From: Comamonadaceae bacterium | Lineage (GTDB): Bacteria > Pseudomonadota > Gammaproteobacteria > Burkholderiales > Burkholderiaceae_C | Assembly (NCBI GenBank): GCA_947372865.1 | Contig: CANBVJ010000002.1 | Coordinates: 50,572 to 114,571 of the forward strand | Reading direction: 5' to 3' | DNA: 64,000 nucleotides | Part shown: positions 54,289 through 63,628 of the stretch, one piece after another | Numbering within the stretch: the stretch's first letter is position 1 | How the letters are laid out: each line of letters starts with the position of its first letter | Translations under genes and position numbers: made by a program | The notes under the pieces: generated by a model | The model's database searches: none | What the model was told of the DNA's origin: nothing | What the model saw: the letters and a program-made list of their open reading frames with translations, nothing else

Positions 54289-57200
54289 GTGAAGTACCCC
54301 TTAAAACCTTTCGTTTTTTCCCTATTGACCGCGCTCGGTGCGGTGTTGGTGGCTTGCGGCGGCGGCAGTAGCAGCCCTCCCTCCATCGCCATGACGACGA
54401 TCAATACCACCGTCATGGATGGCTTGATCCAGGGCGCGAAAGTCTGTGTGGACAGCAACAACAACGGACACTGTGAACAGGACGAAATATTCGGCATCAC
54501 CGACAGCAACGGTAACGTCACGCTTTCTATCCCCACTGCGGACCTGGCCTCTGCGTCGCTTCTCGCCATCGTCGGTAACGGTGCAAGAGATGCAGACACG
54601 GGCGATGTAACGACGACCTACACACTCAAAAACCCGGCCGGCCAACTTACCGTCATCAGTCCTTTGACCAATATGGTGCGGGCCAAGATGGACGCCGAGC
54701 ACGTCACTTTGGCCATAGCGGAGAATTTTGTTCAAACACAAACGGGGCTGACCGTATCCGTGATGGGCAACTACATCGCCAACCGAGCTCAACCCGCTTA
54801 CGCGCAAGCCGCACAAGCCGCGCGCTTATTGGTCGCAAGCACTCAGGCGGCTCTCAACACCCCTGAAGCTCAAACAAATTGTGGGACGACAGGAGCGCCA
54901 ACCCAAGCCCAAATCAACCTGCAGCATACCAACACCATTGAATCCAACCTTCTTGGACAATTGAGTAATCTGCCTTCAGCACTGGACCAAATTAACGAAC
55001 TTTGCACCTCGGCAAGCTCGGCGCTGGATTGCAACGCCGCCTTCAGCAGCCATGCACTTTCTGCACCCGCGTGCCCGGGAACCCCTCAAACACAACAAAC
55101 CATCACCTTCGATGGTCCTGCCAGCCTGCAGTTGGGAACAGGCACGGTCTCCCTGATCGCGTCTGCAAGCTCAGGCCTGACGGTGACCTTTAGCTCCGGG
55201 ACCAACGCCATTTGTACGGTTGTTGGTAACACCTTGGCCCTGGTAAGCGAAGGCGAATGCCGCCTCACAGCAAGCCAACTCGGAAGCAGCAGTTATATAG
55301 CGGCAAGCCCAGTGACGCGCATCGTCACTGTCGCACCCGCACCCGTTGCGCAGACCATCACCTTTGCCTCTCCTGGCAACCAACTCATGGGCAGCAGTCC
55401 TGCAACGCTTTCGGCTGCAGCGAGTTCTGGCCTACCTGTGCAGTTCACCTCCGGCAATTCGTCTGTGTGCACCATCAACGGCAACACCTTGACTCTGGTG
55501 TCTGCCGGCACTTGCACAATCATTGCTTCGCAGTCCGGCAGCATTGCCTATACCGCTGCACCCTCGGTCAACCAAAGCTTTAACGTGGCACAGATAGCGC
55601 AGACCATCAGCTTTAGCTCACCTGGCAACCAAACGCTTGGCAATGCCCAGGCGGCGCTGTCTGCCACAGCCACTTCCGGGCTCACAGCGCAGTTCGGCTC
55701 CAGCACCCCTTCTGTTTGCACCGTCAGCGGCACTACGCTCACACTGGTGTCCCCGGGCACCTGCAATATTTACGCCGCGCAGCCAGGTGACCGCACCTAT
55801 GCTGCTGCCCCAACTCAGACCCACTCCTTTTTTGTGGTGGGCGCGCAGACGATCAGCTTTACAGCGCCGTCCACACAGACCATGGGCGCGATGCCACCGG
55901 CACTATCTGCCACAGCAACGTCAAGCCTGGCTGTGCAATTTGCCTCCACAACACCTTCTGTTTGCACGGTCAGTGGCACCACCGTGACGCTGTTGGCGGC
56001 GGGCACCTGCAGCATTAGCGCCTCGCAACCAGGCAGCAACATCTACACAGCTGCACCTTTGGCGTCACAAAGTTTTACCGTGGCATTGGCCACACAGGCC
56101 ATCAGCTTCACGGCACCACCCACACAGACCCTGACCGTGACTCCACCGGCCCTCTCAGCCACAGCCAGTTCGAGCCTGCCGGTGCAATACGCATCGGGCA
56201 CGCCCTCCGTGTGTACCGTCAGTGGCATCACCTTGAACTTGGTGTCGGCGGGTACCTGCACGATCACAGCAACACAAGCGGGCAACGGCGCCTATTCGGC
56301 TGCGACACCGGTCCCACAAAGCTTTACGGTAGCGCAAGCGGCACAGACCATCGGCTTCACTGCCCCGCCCACACAGACAATGGGTGTAGCGCCACCGGCG
56401 CTCGCCGCCTCAGCAACCTCTGGCTTGGCCGTGCAGTTCACGTCCAGCACCCCTGCTGTGTGTACCGTCAGCAGCACGACCTTGACCCTCGTATCGGAAG
56501 GCACCTGCAACATCACCGCGTCGCAGCCGGGCAACAGCAGCTACGCGGCTGCGCCTTTGGTCGCGCAAAGCTTCGCCGTGGCACTGGCAGCACAAACCAT
56601 CACCTTTACCACCCCATCCAACCAGACCCTGGGTGTAACGCCACAGGCCCTCTCAGCCACCGCCACGTCTGGACTGACCGTACAGTTCACCGCAAGTACC
56701 CCCTCTGTTTGCACCGTCAGCGGCACCACGCTCAGCCTCGTGTCCCCAGGTACCTGCATCATTACTGCCTCGCAGTCAGGCAACAGCATTTATGCTGCGG
56801 CCCCAACGCAGCCACGCTCCTTTTTCGTGGTGGGCGCACAGATCATCAGCTTCACCGCCCCGTCTACACAGACGATGGGTGTGACGTCTGCGGCACTGTC
56901 CGCCACAGCGACTTCAGGCCTGGCAGTGCAGTTCGCCTCCAGCACCCCTTCCGTGTGTACTGTCAGCGGCACCGCGCTCACCCTATTGGCATCGGGCACG
57001 TGCACCGTTACCGCTTCGCAGCCGGGCAGCAGCACCTATGCTGCTGCGCCCGCAGTCAATCAAAGTTTTACCGTGGTACAGGCAGCGCAGTCCATCACCT
57101 TTGCATCTCCGGGCGACCAGATCTTGGGTAGCACCCCGGCAGCGCTCTTTGCTTCAGCCACATCGGGCCTTGCGGTGCAGTTCTCCTCCAGTACTTCCTC

Positions 57201-59574
57201 CGTCTGCGCCGTCAACGGCACCACGCTGAACCTGGTGTCACCAGGTACCTGCATCATTACTGCGTCACAGCCGGGTAACAGTACCTACGCCGCAGCTCCA
57301 ACGCAGCCGAAATCCTTTTTCGTGGTGGGAGCACAGACCATCAGCTTCACCGCTCCACTTACTCAGACTATGGGTGCGACGCCTCCGGCACTATCCGCCA
57401 CAGCCACTTCCGGCCTAGACGTGCAGTTCACCTCTACCACGCCCTCGGTGTGTAATGTCAGCGGTACCACTTTGACACTGTTCGCAGCGGGCACTTGCAC
57501 CATCAGCGCCGCGCAGTCGGGCAGCAGCACCTACAGCGCTGCGCCCTCAGTCAATCAAAGCTTTACCGTGGTCCCGTCAGGAACGCAGATCATCTCCTTC
57601 GCCTCACCGGGCAACCAGACTTTGGGCACGACACCGGCAGCACTCTCTGCTTCAGCCAATTCCGGCCTGCCGGTGCAGTTCGCGTCCGCGAGCCCCTCCG
57701 TGTGCATGGTCAACGGTACGACGCTCACACTGGTATCGGCAGGCACATGCAGCATCACGGCATCCCAACCAGGCAACGGAAGCTATGCCGCCGCACCCTC
57801 TGTCACGCAAAGTTTTTCCGTGGCACAGGCCATGCAGACCATCAGCTTTGCCTCTCCCGGCGACCAGTCCTTGGGAATGACCCCGGCAGCACTCTCTGCC
57901 ACAGCCACTTCCGGCCTGACGGTGCAGTACGGCTCGAACACGTCTTCTGTGTGTACCGTCAGCGGCACTACGCTCACACTCGTATCGGCAGGCACCTGCA
58001 GCATTTACGCCGCACAGCCTGGTAATACTATCTATGCGGCAGCGCCTACGCAGTCGCGTAGCTTTTTCGTGGTGGGTGCACAGACCATCAGCTTTACCGC
58101 ACTGTCCACCCAGACCTTGGGGGCAACGCCACCGGCGCTCTCAGCCACCGCCACTTCCGGCTTGTCGGTGCAGTTCGCCTCCAACACGCCGTTGGTGTGT
58201 ACTGTCAGCGGCAACACCCTCACACTGGTGTCGGCAGGCACCTGCAGCGTCAGCGGCTCGCAGGCGGGGAGCAGCACTTACACCGCTGCGCCCACGGTCA
58301 CACAAAGCTTCTCCGTGGCACAGGCAACGCAGGCGATAAGCTTTACCTCACCGGGCAATCAGACCATGGGTAGCAGTCCGTCCGCGCTGTATGCCACCGC
58401 CACCTCCGGCCTGCCGGTGCAGTTCGCCTCGAACACCCCATCGGTGTGCACCGTCAACGGCACCACGCTCACCCTGGTATCGGCGGGTACTTGCACAATA
58501 ACCGCTTCGCAAACAGGCAATAGCACGTATGCCGCTGCGACACCGTTTGCGCAAAGCGTAGCGGTGGCACTGGCAACGCAGACCCTCACGTTTGCCTCTC
58601 CCGGCAACCAGACCATGGGCACCGCCCCGACTGCGCTATCTGCCACCGCCACCTCCGGCCTGACCGTGCAGTTCGCCTCGAGCACGCCCTCGGTGTGCAC
58701 CGTCAGCGGCAACACACTCACCCTGGCGTCGGCAGGCACCTGCACCATCACCGCTTCGCAACCGGGCAACAACAGCTACAGCGCAGCAACGGTAGCGACC
58801 CGCAGTGTGACCGTAGTACAGGCAACGCAGACCATCAGCTTCACACAGCCGCCCGACCAGTACCTGAACGTGACGCCAACAGCACTGTCGGCCACTGCCA
58901 CATCTGGTCTGACGGTGCAGTTCAGCACCAGCAGTTCGGCAGTGTGCACTGTCAGCGGCGCCACGCTCACGCTGGTCTCGCCAGGCACCTGCATCATTAC
59001 CGCTTCGCAGCCGGGTAACAGCATCTATGCTGCAGCGCCAACTCAGCCGAAATCATTCTTCGTTGTAGGGACACAGAGCATCACTTTCTCCTCACCCGGC
59101 AACCAGATCTTAGGTACGACCCCGGCAGCACTGTCTGCCTCGGCCACCTCCGGCCTTTCGGTGCAGTTCACGTCCAGCACTGCGTCTATATGCACCGTAA
59201 GCGGCACCACACTCACCCTGGTGGCGTCCGGCACCTGCACCATCACTGCCTCGCAATCGGGCAGTAGCACCTACTCCGCGGCAACCCCGGTTAGCCAAAG
59301 CTTTACCGTAGCCGCTGGTGGCATTTCGGCGGCAAATGGCAAAGTGCTTTACAACCAGGTGGGCGGCACCGCTAGTAAGAGCTGCGCCTCCGTCGGGTGT
59401 CACACCACCCGCCCGGCACAAAACGTCAACGCTGTGCTTAATGGCGCCAACAAGCCCAATGTGATTGCGGGGGCGATCAGCAACAACACGGGTCAAATGG
59501 GCAGTTTGAGAGGCGTTTTCACATCCTCACAACTCGCCGACATCGCGGCCTATTTGGCGACGCCCAATCTGTAA
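54289..59574 (+). CDS. Giant repeat lipoprotein with C-terminal cytochrome-c-like domain
   Basis: 1761-residue lipoprotein. I chose the GTG at 54289 (MKYPLKPF) with GGAA 8 bp upstream; a TTG at 54283 is possible. The lipobox is VLVAC (Cys23). Residues about 40-265 form an N-terminal region with a calcium-loop-like stretch DSNNNGHCEQDE (55-66). Residues about 270-1676 hold 17 tandem beta-sandwich-like repeats of 82-84 residues, each with one cysteine pair (SVCTVSG...AGTCTI). The last ~85 residues look like a class I cytochrome c: Cys1699/Cys1704-His1705 (CASVGCH, a CX4CH haem motif), a likely ligand Met1737 (TGQMG), and the end SSQLADIAAYLA. It follows apbE by 44 bp. It is probably anchored to the outer membrane and may carry electrons at the surface. 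Confidence 0.85.
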   Translation: MKYPLKPFVFSLLTALGAVLVACGGGSSSPPSIAMTTINTTVMDGLIQGAKVCVDSNNNGHCEQDEIFGITDSNGNVTLSIPTADLASASLLAIVGNGARDADTGDVTTTYTLKNPAGQLTVISPLTNMVRAKMDAEHVTLAIAENFVQTQTGLTVSVMGNYIANRAQPAYAQAAQAARLLVASTQAALNTPEAQTNCGTTGAPTQAQINLQHTNTIESNLLGQLSNLPSALDQINELCTSASSALDCNAAFSSHALSAPACPGTPQTQQTITFDGPASLQLGTGTVSLIASASSGLTVTFSSGTNAICTVVGNTLALVSEGECRLTASQLGSSSYIAASPVTRIVTVAPAPVAQTITFASPGNQLMGSSPATLSAAASSGLPVQFTSGNSSVCTINGNTLTLVSAGTCTIIASQSGSIAYTAAPSVNQSFNVAQIAQTISFSSPGNQTLGNAQAALSATATSGLTAQFGSSTPSVCTVSGTTLTLVSPGTCNIYAAQPGDRTYAAAPTQTHSFFVVGAQTISFTAPSTQTMGAMPPALSATATSSLAVQFASTTPSVCTVSGTTVTLLAAGTCSISASQPGSNIYTAAPLASQSFTVALATQAISFTAPPTQTLTVTPPALSATASSSLPVQYASGTPSVCTVSGITLNLVSAGTCTITATQAGNGAYSAATPVPQSFTVAQAAQTIGFTAPPTQTMGVAPPALAASATSGLAVQFTSSTPAVCTVSSTTLTLVSEGTCNITASQPGNSSYAAAPLVAQSFAVALAAQTITFTTPSNQTLGVTPQALSATATSGLTVQFTASTPSVCTVSGTTLSLVSPGTCIITASQSGNSIYAAAPTQPRSFFVVGAQIISFTAPSTQTMGVTSAALSATATSGLAVQFASSTPSVCTVSGTALTLLASGTCTVTASQPGSSTYAAAPAVNQSFTVVQAAQSITFASPGDQILGSTPAALFASATSGLAVQFSSSTSSVCAVNGTTLNLVSPGTCIITASQPGNSTYAAAPTQPKSFFVVGAQTISFTAPLTQTMGATPPALSATATSGLDVQFTSTTPSVCNVSGTTLTLFAAGTCTISAAQSGSSTYSAAPSVNQSFTVVPSGTQIISFASPGNQTLGTTPAALSASANSGLPVQFASASPSVCMVNGTTLTLVSAGTCSITASQPGNGSYAAAPSVTQSFSVAQAMQTISFASPGDQSLGMTPAALSATATSGLTVQYGSNTSSVCTVSGTTLTLVSAGTCSIYAAQPGNTIYAAAPTQSRSFFVVGAQTISFTALSTQTLGATPPALSATATSGLSVQFASNTPLVCTVSGNTLTLVSAGTCSVSGSQAGSSTYTAAPTVTQSFSVAQATQAISFTSPGNQTMGSSPSALYATATSGLPVQFASNTPSVCTVNGTTLTLVSAGTCTITASQTGNSTYAAATPFAQSVAVALATQTLTFASPGNQTMGTAPTALSATATSGLTVQFASSTPSVCTVSGNTLTLASAGTCTITASQPGNNSYSAATVATRSVTVVQATQTISFTQPPDQYLNVTPTALSATATSGLTVQFSTSSSAVCTVSGATLTLVSPGTCIITASQPGNSIYAAAPTQPKSFFVVGTQSITFSSPGNQILGTTPAALSASATSGLSVQFTSSTASICTVSGTTLTLVASGTCTITASQSGSSTYSAATPVSQSFTVAAGGISAANGKVLYNQVGGTASKSCASVGCHTTRPAQNVNAVLNGANKPNVIAGAISNNTGQMGSLRGVFTSSQLADIAAYLATPNL
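55093..59316 (+). repeat. 17 tandem 246-252-bp coding repeats
   Basis: The repeats encode units running from QTISFxxPxxQTxG to the next copy. Units 3, 7, 9, 12 and 16 end in the variant SFFVVG, and the unit after most of them (4, 8, 10, 13) begins with the SFTAPSTQTMG type. This points to duplication of larger blocks. Such arrays change length by recombination and are often misassembled. Confidence 0.93.
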
Positions 59575-59633
59575 GGCGCATCCCGTCCAGCGTAAGCCAG
59601 GGCTTGTGCCACTGCCATGGGCAGCCCCCTGCG

Positions 59634-60539
59634 CTAGGGAGCAGGGGCGCGTTCACCTGCTGTCAGCGGACTGTCCAACAAGAGCCGTTCCTGCGCACTA
59701 AAACACAAAAACCGCTTGTTGGTCGCCCGCCCGATGGCACACAAGTTGAGCCCTTGTGCCACCGCGTGGCCCATTTGGGTGATGCCGCTGCGCGAAATCA
59801 CGATGGGCACGCCCATTTGCGCGGACTTGATGACCATCTCACTGGTCAGGCGGCCGGTGGTGTAGAACACTTTGTCGTCGGCGCGCAGGCCGGCGCGCTG
59901 CTGGCCGCTTTCAGTTGGGCGGTCACTCGGCTGCAGCGCCATCCAGCCGGCAATGGCATCAATGGCGTTGTGGCGCCCCACGTCTTCGACAAACATCAGC
60001 ATCGTGCCGCCCTGGAACAGCGCGCAGCCGTGCACCGAGCCCGCCGCCTTGTACACGCTGTCGTGCAAGCGGATGGCGTTGACGATGCCGTACAAGGCGC
60101 TTTGGGTGAGTGTGGCCGGTGGCAGCGCGATGGTGTCCACGTCGGCCATCAGGTCGCCAAACACGCTGCCCTGGCCGCAGCCGGTAGTGACCACGCGCTT
60201 GGCGGTTTTCTCAGCCAAATCGGCAATGCCGTGGTGGGTTTTGACGGCGGCGGCGCCCACCTCCCAGTCCACGGTGATGGATTCCACCTCGTGCGCAGCC
60301 CGGATGAGCCGCTGGTTGAGCAAATAGCCCAGCACCAGCCACTCGGGCTGGGCGCCCAGGGTCATGAGGGTCACGAGTTCGCGCTTGTCCACGTACACCG
60401 TCAAGGCGCGCTCGGCCGGAATGTCCAGCATCTGCGGCTGGCCAAACTCGTTGACCACCGAGATAGCCTGCGTGAGCGGCGCCTGCGCCTGAGTCAGGCG
60501 CGGCAGACCCAAGGGGCTCAACTCTGGGGCGTCAGGCAA
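59634..60539 (-). CDS. fdhD: Formate dehydrogenase accessory sulfurtransferase FdhD (FdsC)
   Basis: 301-residue protein that passes sulfur to the molybdenum cofactor of formate dehydrogenase. Key segments are RALTVYVDKRELVTLMTLG, TTGCGQGSVFG with the conserved cysteine, and VEDVGRHNAIDAIAGW. It starts at a TTG (60539) 5 bp after the fdsA stop. It is last in fdsB-fdsA-fdhD; a small fdsD gene, which often follows, is not present in the 59 bp before the convergent repeat-protein gene. Confidence 0.93.
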   Translation of the reverse strand: MPDAPELSPLGLPRLTQAQAPLTQAISVVNEFGQPQMLDIPAERALTVYVDKRELVTLMTLGAQPEWLVLGYLLNQRLIRAAHEVESITVDWEVGAAAVKTHHGIADLAEKTAKRVVTTGCGQGSVFGDLMADVDTIALPPATLTQSALYGIVNAIRLHDSVYKAAGSVHGCALFQGGTMLMFVEDVGRHNAIDAIAGWMALQPSDRPTESGQQRAGLRADDKVFYTTGRLTSEMVIKSAQMGVPIVISRSGITQMGHAVAQGLNLCAIGRATNKRFLCFSAQERLLLDSPLTAGERAPAP

Positions 60540-60544
60540 GGTGT

Positions 60545-63500
60545 TCAGGCCGCAACCACTGCCGGCCGGTTGGTGCCGTAACCTTCGATGGCCGAAGGCA
60601 CGCCTCCGGCGCGCACAGCCACCGCGCAGTACTTGAACTCGGGAATCTTGCCAAACGGGTCCAGCGCAGCATTGGTCATCAAATTAGCCGCCGCTTCGTA
60701 ATAGGCAAAAGGCACAAACACCGCGCCGTTTGGGGTGCCGTCGTCGCGGCGCACGTGGATGGCCACTTCGCCCCGGCGCGATTGAATCGTGATCACGTCG
60801 CCGGTTTCCAGGCCCAGCTTGGCCAAATCGGCGCCGCACATGGACGCGGTGGCCATCGGCTCGATGGCGTCCAGCACGGTGGCGCGGCGCGTCATGCTGC
60901 CGGTGTGCCAGTGTTCCAACTGGCGCCCGGTGATCAGCACGTACGGAAAGTCGCCGTCGGGCCGCTCATTGGCCGGAATGATGTCGGCGGGCACCAGGTG
61001 CACGCGCCCGTCGTCGGTGGCAAAGTGGTCGATAAACACGGTGGGCGCGCCCGGATCGTCCTCACTCAGGCACGGGTAGGTGACGCTGGATTCGCGCTGT
61101 AAGCGCTCCCAGGTAATACCCGAGATGGCGGTGTGCATGGCGCGGCGCATTTCGTCATACACCTCGGCCACGCCGTCGAACTCACCTTCGTAACCACACG
61201 CCAGCGGGCGACCGGTGCCGTGGCTGCCGGTGGTGGCAGACGTGGCGTGCGGCGCGTGGGCTCCCACCCGCTCAGCGATCTGCTGGATGATCCACAAGTC
61301 AGGCTTGGCCTGCCCCGGCGGATTGATGGCTTGCTTGCCCAACTGAACCATGCGGTCGGTGTTGCTCACCGTGCCGTTCTTCTCAGGCCAGGCGGTGGCG
61401 GGCAACACCACGTCGGCCAGCCAGGCGGTCTCGGTCATGAAGATGTCTTGCACCACCATGTGCTCCAGACTTGCCAGCGCGTGGCGCGCGTGGTTCAGGT
61501 CGGGGTCGCTCATGGCGGGGTTTTCGCCCATGATGTACATGCCGCGCACCTTGTGGGCGTCGCTCTCGGGCGCCAAGATTTTGTGCATGATTTCCACCAC
61601 GGTGTAGCCGGGTTGGGCGTCGAGCTTGGCGTCCCAGAAGTCTTCAAACCACGCATGTGCCGCGCCGTTGGTGACGCGCTGGTAGTTGGGGAACATCATC
61701 GGAATCAGGCCGGCGTCTGAGGCGCCTTGCACATTGTTCTGGCCGCGCAGTGGGTGCAGGCCGCTTCCGGGCTTGCCGATCTGGCCGGTGACGGTGACCA
61801 GCGCAATCAGGCAGCGCGCGTTGTCGGTGCCGTGCACGTGCTGGCTGACGCCCATGCCCCACAGAATCATGGCACTCTTGGCCTTGGCAAAGGCACGCGC
61901 TACTTCACGCAGTTGCTGCGCCGGGATGCCGCAGATGGGCTCCATCGCCTCGGGGCTGTAGCCCTTGACGTTTTCGCGCAGCGCTTCGAAATTATTGGCA
62001 CGGTTGGCGATAAAGTCCTGGTCCGCCAGGCCCTCTTCAATCACGGTGTGGATCATGGCATTGAGCATGGCCACATCGGTATCGGGCTTGAACTGCAGCG
62101 TGCGCCAGGCATGCTTGCCAATGTCGGTAATACGCGGGTCGGCCAGTACGATCTTGGCACCCAGTTTGGAGGCGTTCTTCATCCAGGTGGCAGCCACCGG
62201 ATGGTTTGCAGTCGGGTTGGAGCCGATGACAAAAATCATCTCCGAATGCTGCACGTCGTTGACCTGGTTGCTCACTGCCCCCGAGCCCACGCCTTCGAGC
62301 AGGGCCGCCACGCTGGACGCGTGGCACAGGCGCGTGCAGTGGTCGACGTTGTTGCTGCCAAAGCCAGTGCGCACCAGTTTCTGGAACAGGTAGGCCTCTT
62401 CGTTGCTGCCCTTGGCCGAGCCAAACCCTGCCAGTGATTTCTTGCCATGCGTGTCGCGCAGGCGTTTGAGCGTGCCGGCAGAATAGTCCAGCGCCTCCTC
62501 CCAAGTGGCCTCGCGGAACACTTCGGACCAGTCGGCGCTGTCACGGTTCAGGTTCTGCAGCAGCTCCGGATCTTTTGCGACACCGGCCTTGCGAATCAGC
62601 GGCACCGTCAGGCGTTGCGGGCTGGCCGCGTAGTCAAAACCAAAACGGCCTTTGACACACAAGCGGTTGTGGTTGGCGGGGCCATCGCGGCCATCCACAC
62701 TGACGATTTTGTTGTCCTTGACGTTGTAGGTCAGCAAGCAACCCACGCCACAGAATGGGCACACCGAGTCGACTTTTTTATCCACAATCTGCGAGCCAAT
62801 TTGCGTCTTCGGCATGAGCGCGCCCGTCGGGCAGGCCTGCACACATTCGCCGCAAGCCACGCAGGTGCTGTCGCCCATCGGGTCGTTCAGATCAAACACG
62901 ATTTCGCTGTGTGAGCCGCGCAGTGCATAGCCGATGACGTCGTTAACCTGTTCTTCGCGGCAGGCACGCACGCAGCGGTTGCATTGGATGCAGGCGTCGA
63001 GGTTGACGGCCATGGCCGGGTGCGAAACGTCGGCTTTGGGTTGTTCGCGGCGCAGTGCCTTGAGCTCGGGACGTACCGTTACGCCCATCCGATCGGCCCA
63101 GAAGCTCAACTCGCCGTGTTGACCGGAATTTGTCTCGTCCAGTGCAGCCGCACCGTCACCCGCTGAGGCGGGGGATGCGCCGGGTGACGATTTGAGCTCG
63201 CTCCATGAGGAGCCCGGCGCATCCCCCGGCGCAGCAGCGCCAGAAGAAGCATCACTGGCAGCACCGGAAGAAACCGAAGCATCGTTCCACTTGTAGCCAG
63301 TGTCCGGCATATCCGACAGCAGCATCTCCAGAACCATCTTCTGGCTCTTCTCGACGCGTGGCGTCTTCAACAACACTTCCATGCCGGCAGTGGCATTGCG
63401 GCAGCAGCTTGGGGCTAGCGTGCGCTCACCCTTGATCTCCACCACACAGGCGCGGCAATTGCCGTCGGCGCGCAGACCGTCCTTGTAGCAAAGGTGGGGG

Positions 63501-63628
63501 ATATCAATGCCGTGGCGCTTGGCCGCCTTGAGAATGCTCTCGCCTTCAAAGGCCACCACGGTTTGCCGGTCGAGCTTGAACTCCACGGTTGCGGGAAGCA
63601 CTTCATTCAATTTGGTTGGCGCGTTCAT
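60545..63628 (-). CDS. fdsA: NAD-dependent formate dehydrogenase alpha subunit
   Basis: 1027-residue molybdenum (or tungsten) enzyme that oxidises formate to CO2. The N-terminal [2Fe-2S] domain has Cys47, 58, 61 and 75. Two [4Fe-4S] motifs follow (CIQCNRCVRAC and CVACGECVQACPTG), then a further cluster segment CPFCGVGC. The catalytic-site region is DHCTRLCHASSVAALL, and the molybdopterin domains fill the rest. Residues about 117-168 are a Ser/Ala/Gly/Pro-rich insertion encoded by a palindromic DNA element. Its start overlaps the fdsB stop by 4 bp. Confidence 0.95.
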   Translation of the reverse strand: MNAPTKLNEVLPATVEFKLDRQTVVAFEGESILKAAKRHGIDIPHLCYKDGLRADGNCRACVVEIKGERTLAPSCCRNATAGMEVLLKTPRVEKSQKMVLEMLLSDMPDTGYKWNDASVSSGAASDASSGAAAPGDAPGSSWSELKSSPGASPASAGDGAAALDETNSGQHGELSFWADRMGVTVRPELKALRREQPKADVSHPAMAVNLDACIQCNRCVRACREEQVNDVIGYALRGSHSEIVFDLNDPMGDSTCVACGECVQACPTGALMPKTQIGSQIVDKKVDSVCPFCGVGCLLTYNVKDNKIVSVDGRDGPANHNRLCVKGRFGFDYAASPQRLTVPLIRKAGVAKDPELLQNLNRDSADWSEVFREATWEEALDYSAGTLKRLRDTHGKKSLAGFGSAKGSNEEAYLFQKLVRTGFGSNNVDHCTRLCHASSVAALLEGVGSGAVSNQVNDVQHSEMIFVIGSNPTANHPVAATWMKNASKLGAKIVLADPRITDIGKHAWRTLQFKPDTDVAMLNAMIHTVIEEGLADQDFIANRANNFEALRENVKGYSPEAMEPICGIPAQQLREVARAFAKAKSAMILWGMGVSQHVHGTDNARCLIALVTVTGQIGKPGSGLHPLRGQNNVQGASDAGLIPMMFPNYQRVTNGAAHAWFEDFWDAKLDAQPGYTVVEIMHKILAPESDAHKVRGMYIMGENPAMSDPDLNHARHALASLEHMVVQDIFMTETAWLADVVLPATAWPEKNGTVSNTDRMVQLGKQAINPPGQAKPDLWIIQQIAERVGAHAPHATSATTGSHGTGRPLACGYEGEFDGVAEVYDEMRRAMHTAISGITWERLQRESSVTYPCLSEDDPGAPTVFIDHFATDDGRVHLVPADIIPANERPDGDFPYVLITGRQLEHWHTGSMTRRATVLDAIEPMATASMCGADLAKLGLETGDVITIQSRRGEVAIHVRRDDGTPNGAVFVPFAYYEAAANLMTNAALDPFGKIPEFKYCAVAVRAGGVPSAIEGYGTNRPAVVAA
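63155..63228. repeat. In-frame palindromic element inside fdsA
   Basis: Perfect 16-bp inverted arms CGGGGGATGCGCCGGG (63169-63184) and CCCGGCGCATCCCCCG (63213-63228) enclose 28 bp. A second inverted pair, GTCACCC (63155-63161) and GGGTGAC (63182-63188), interlocks with the left arm. The element lies in the low-complexity linker of the protein and keeps the frame open. It may be a mobile palindromic repeat. Confidence 0.75.

Noticed and set aside
58950..58980. SGATLT in repeat 16 as a flavinylation site
   Set aside because: It is a single substitution of the SGTTLT found in the sister repeats, and the preceding conserved Asp is missing.
55093..59316. Direct repeats that could be taken for a CRISPR-like array
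   Set aside because: Repeat units are about 250 bp, diverged, without short spacers, and lie in one continuous reading frame with conserved residues; no cas genes are present.
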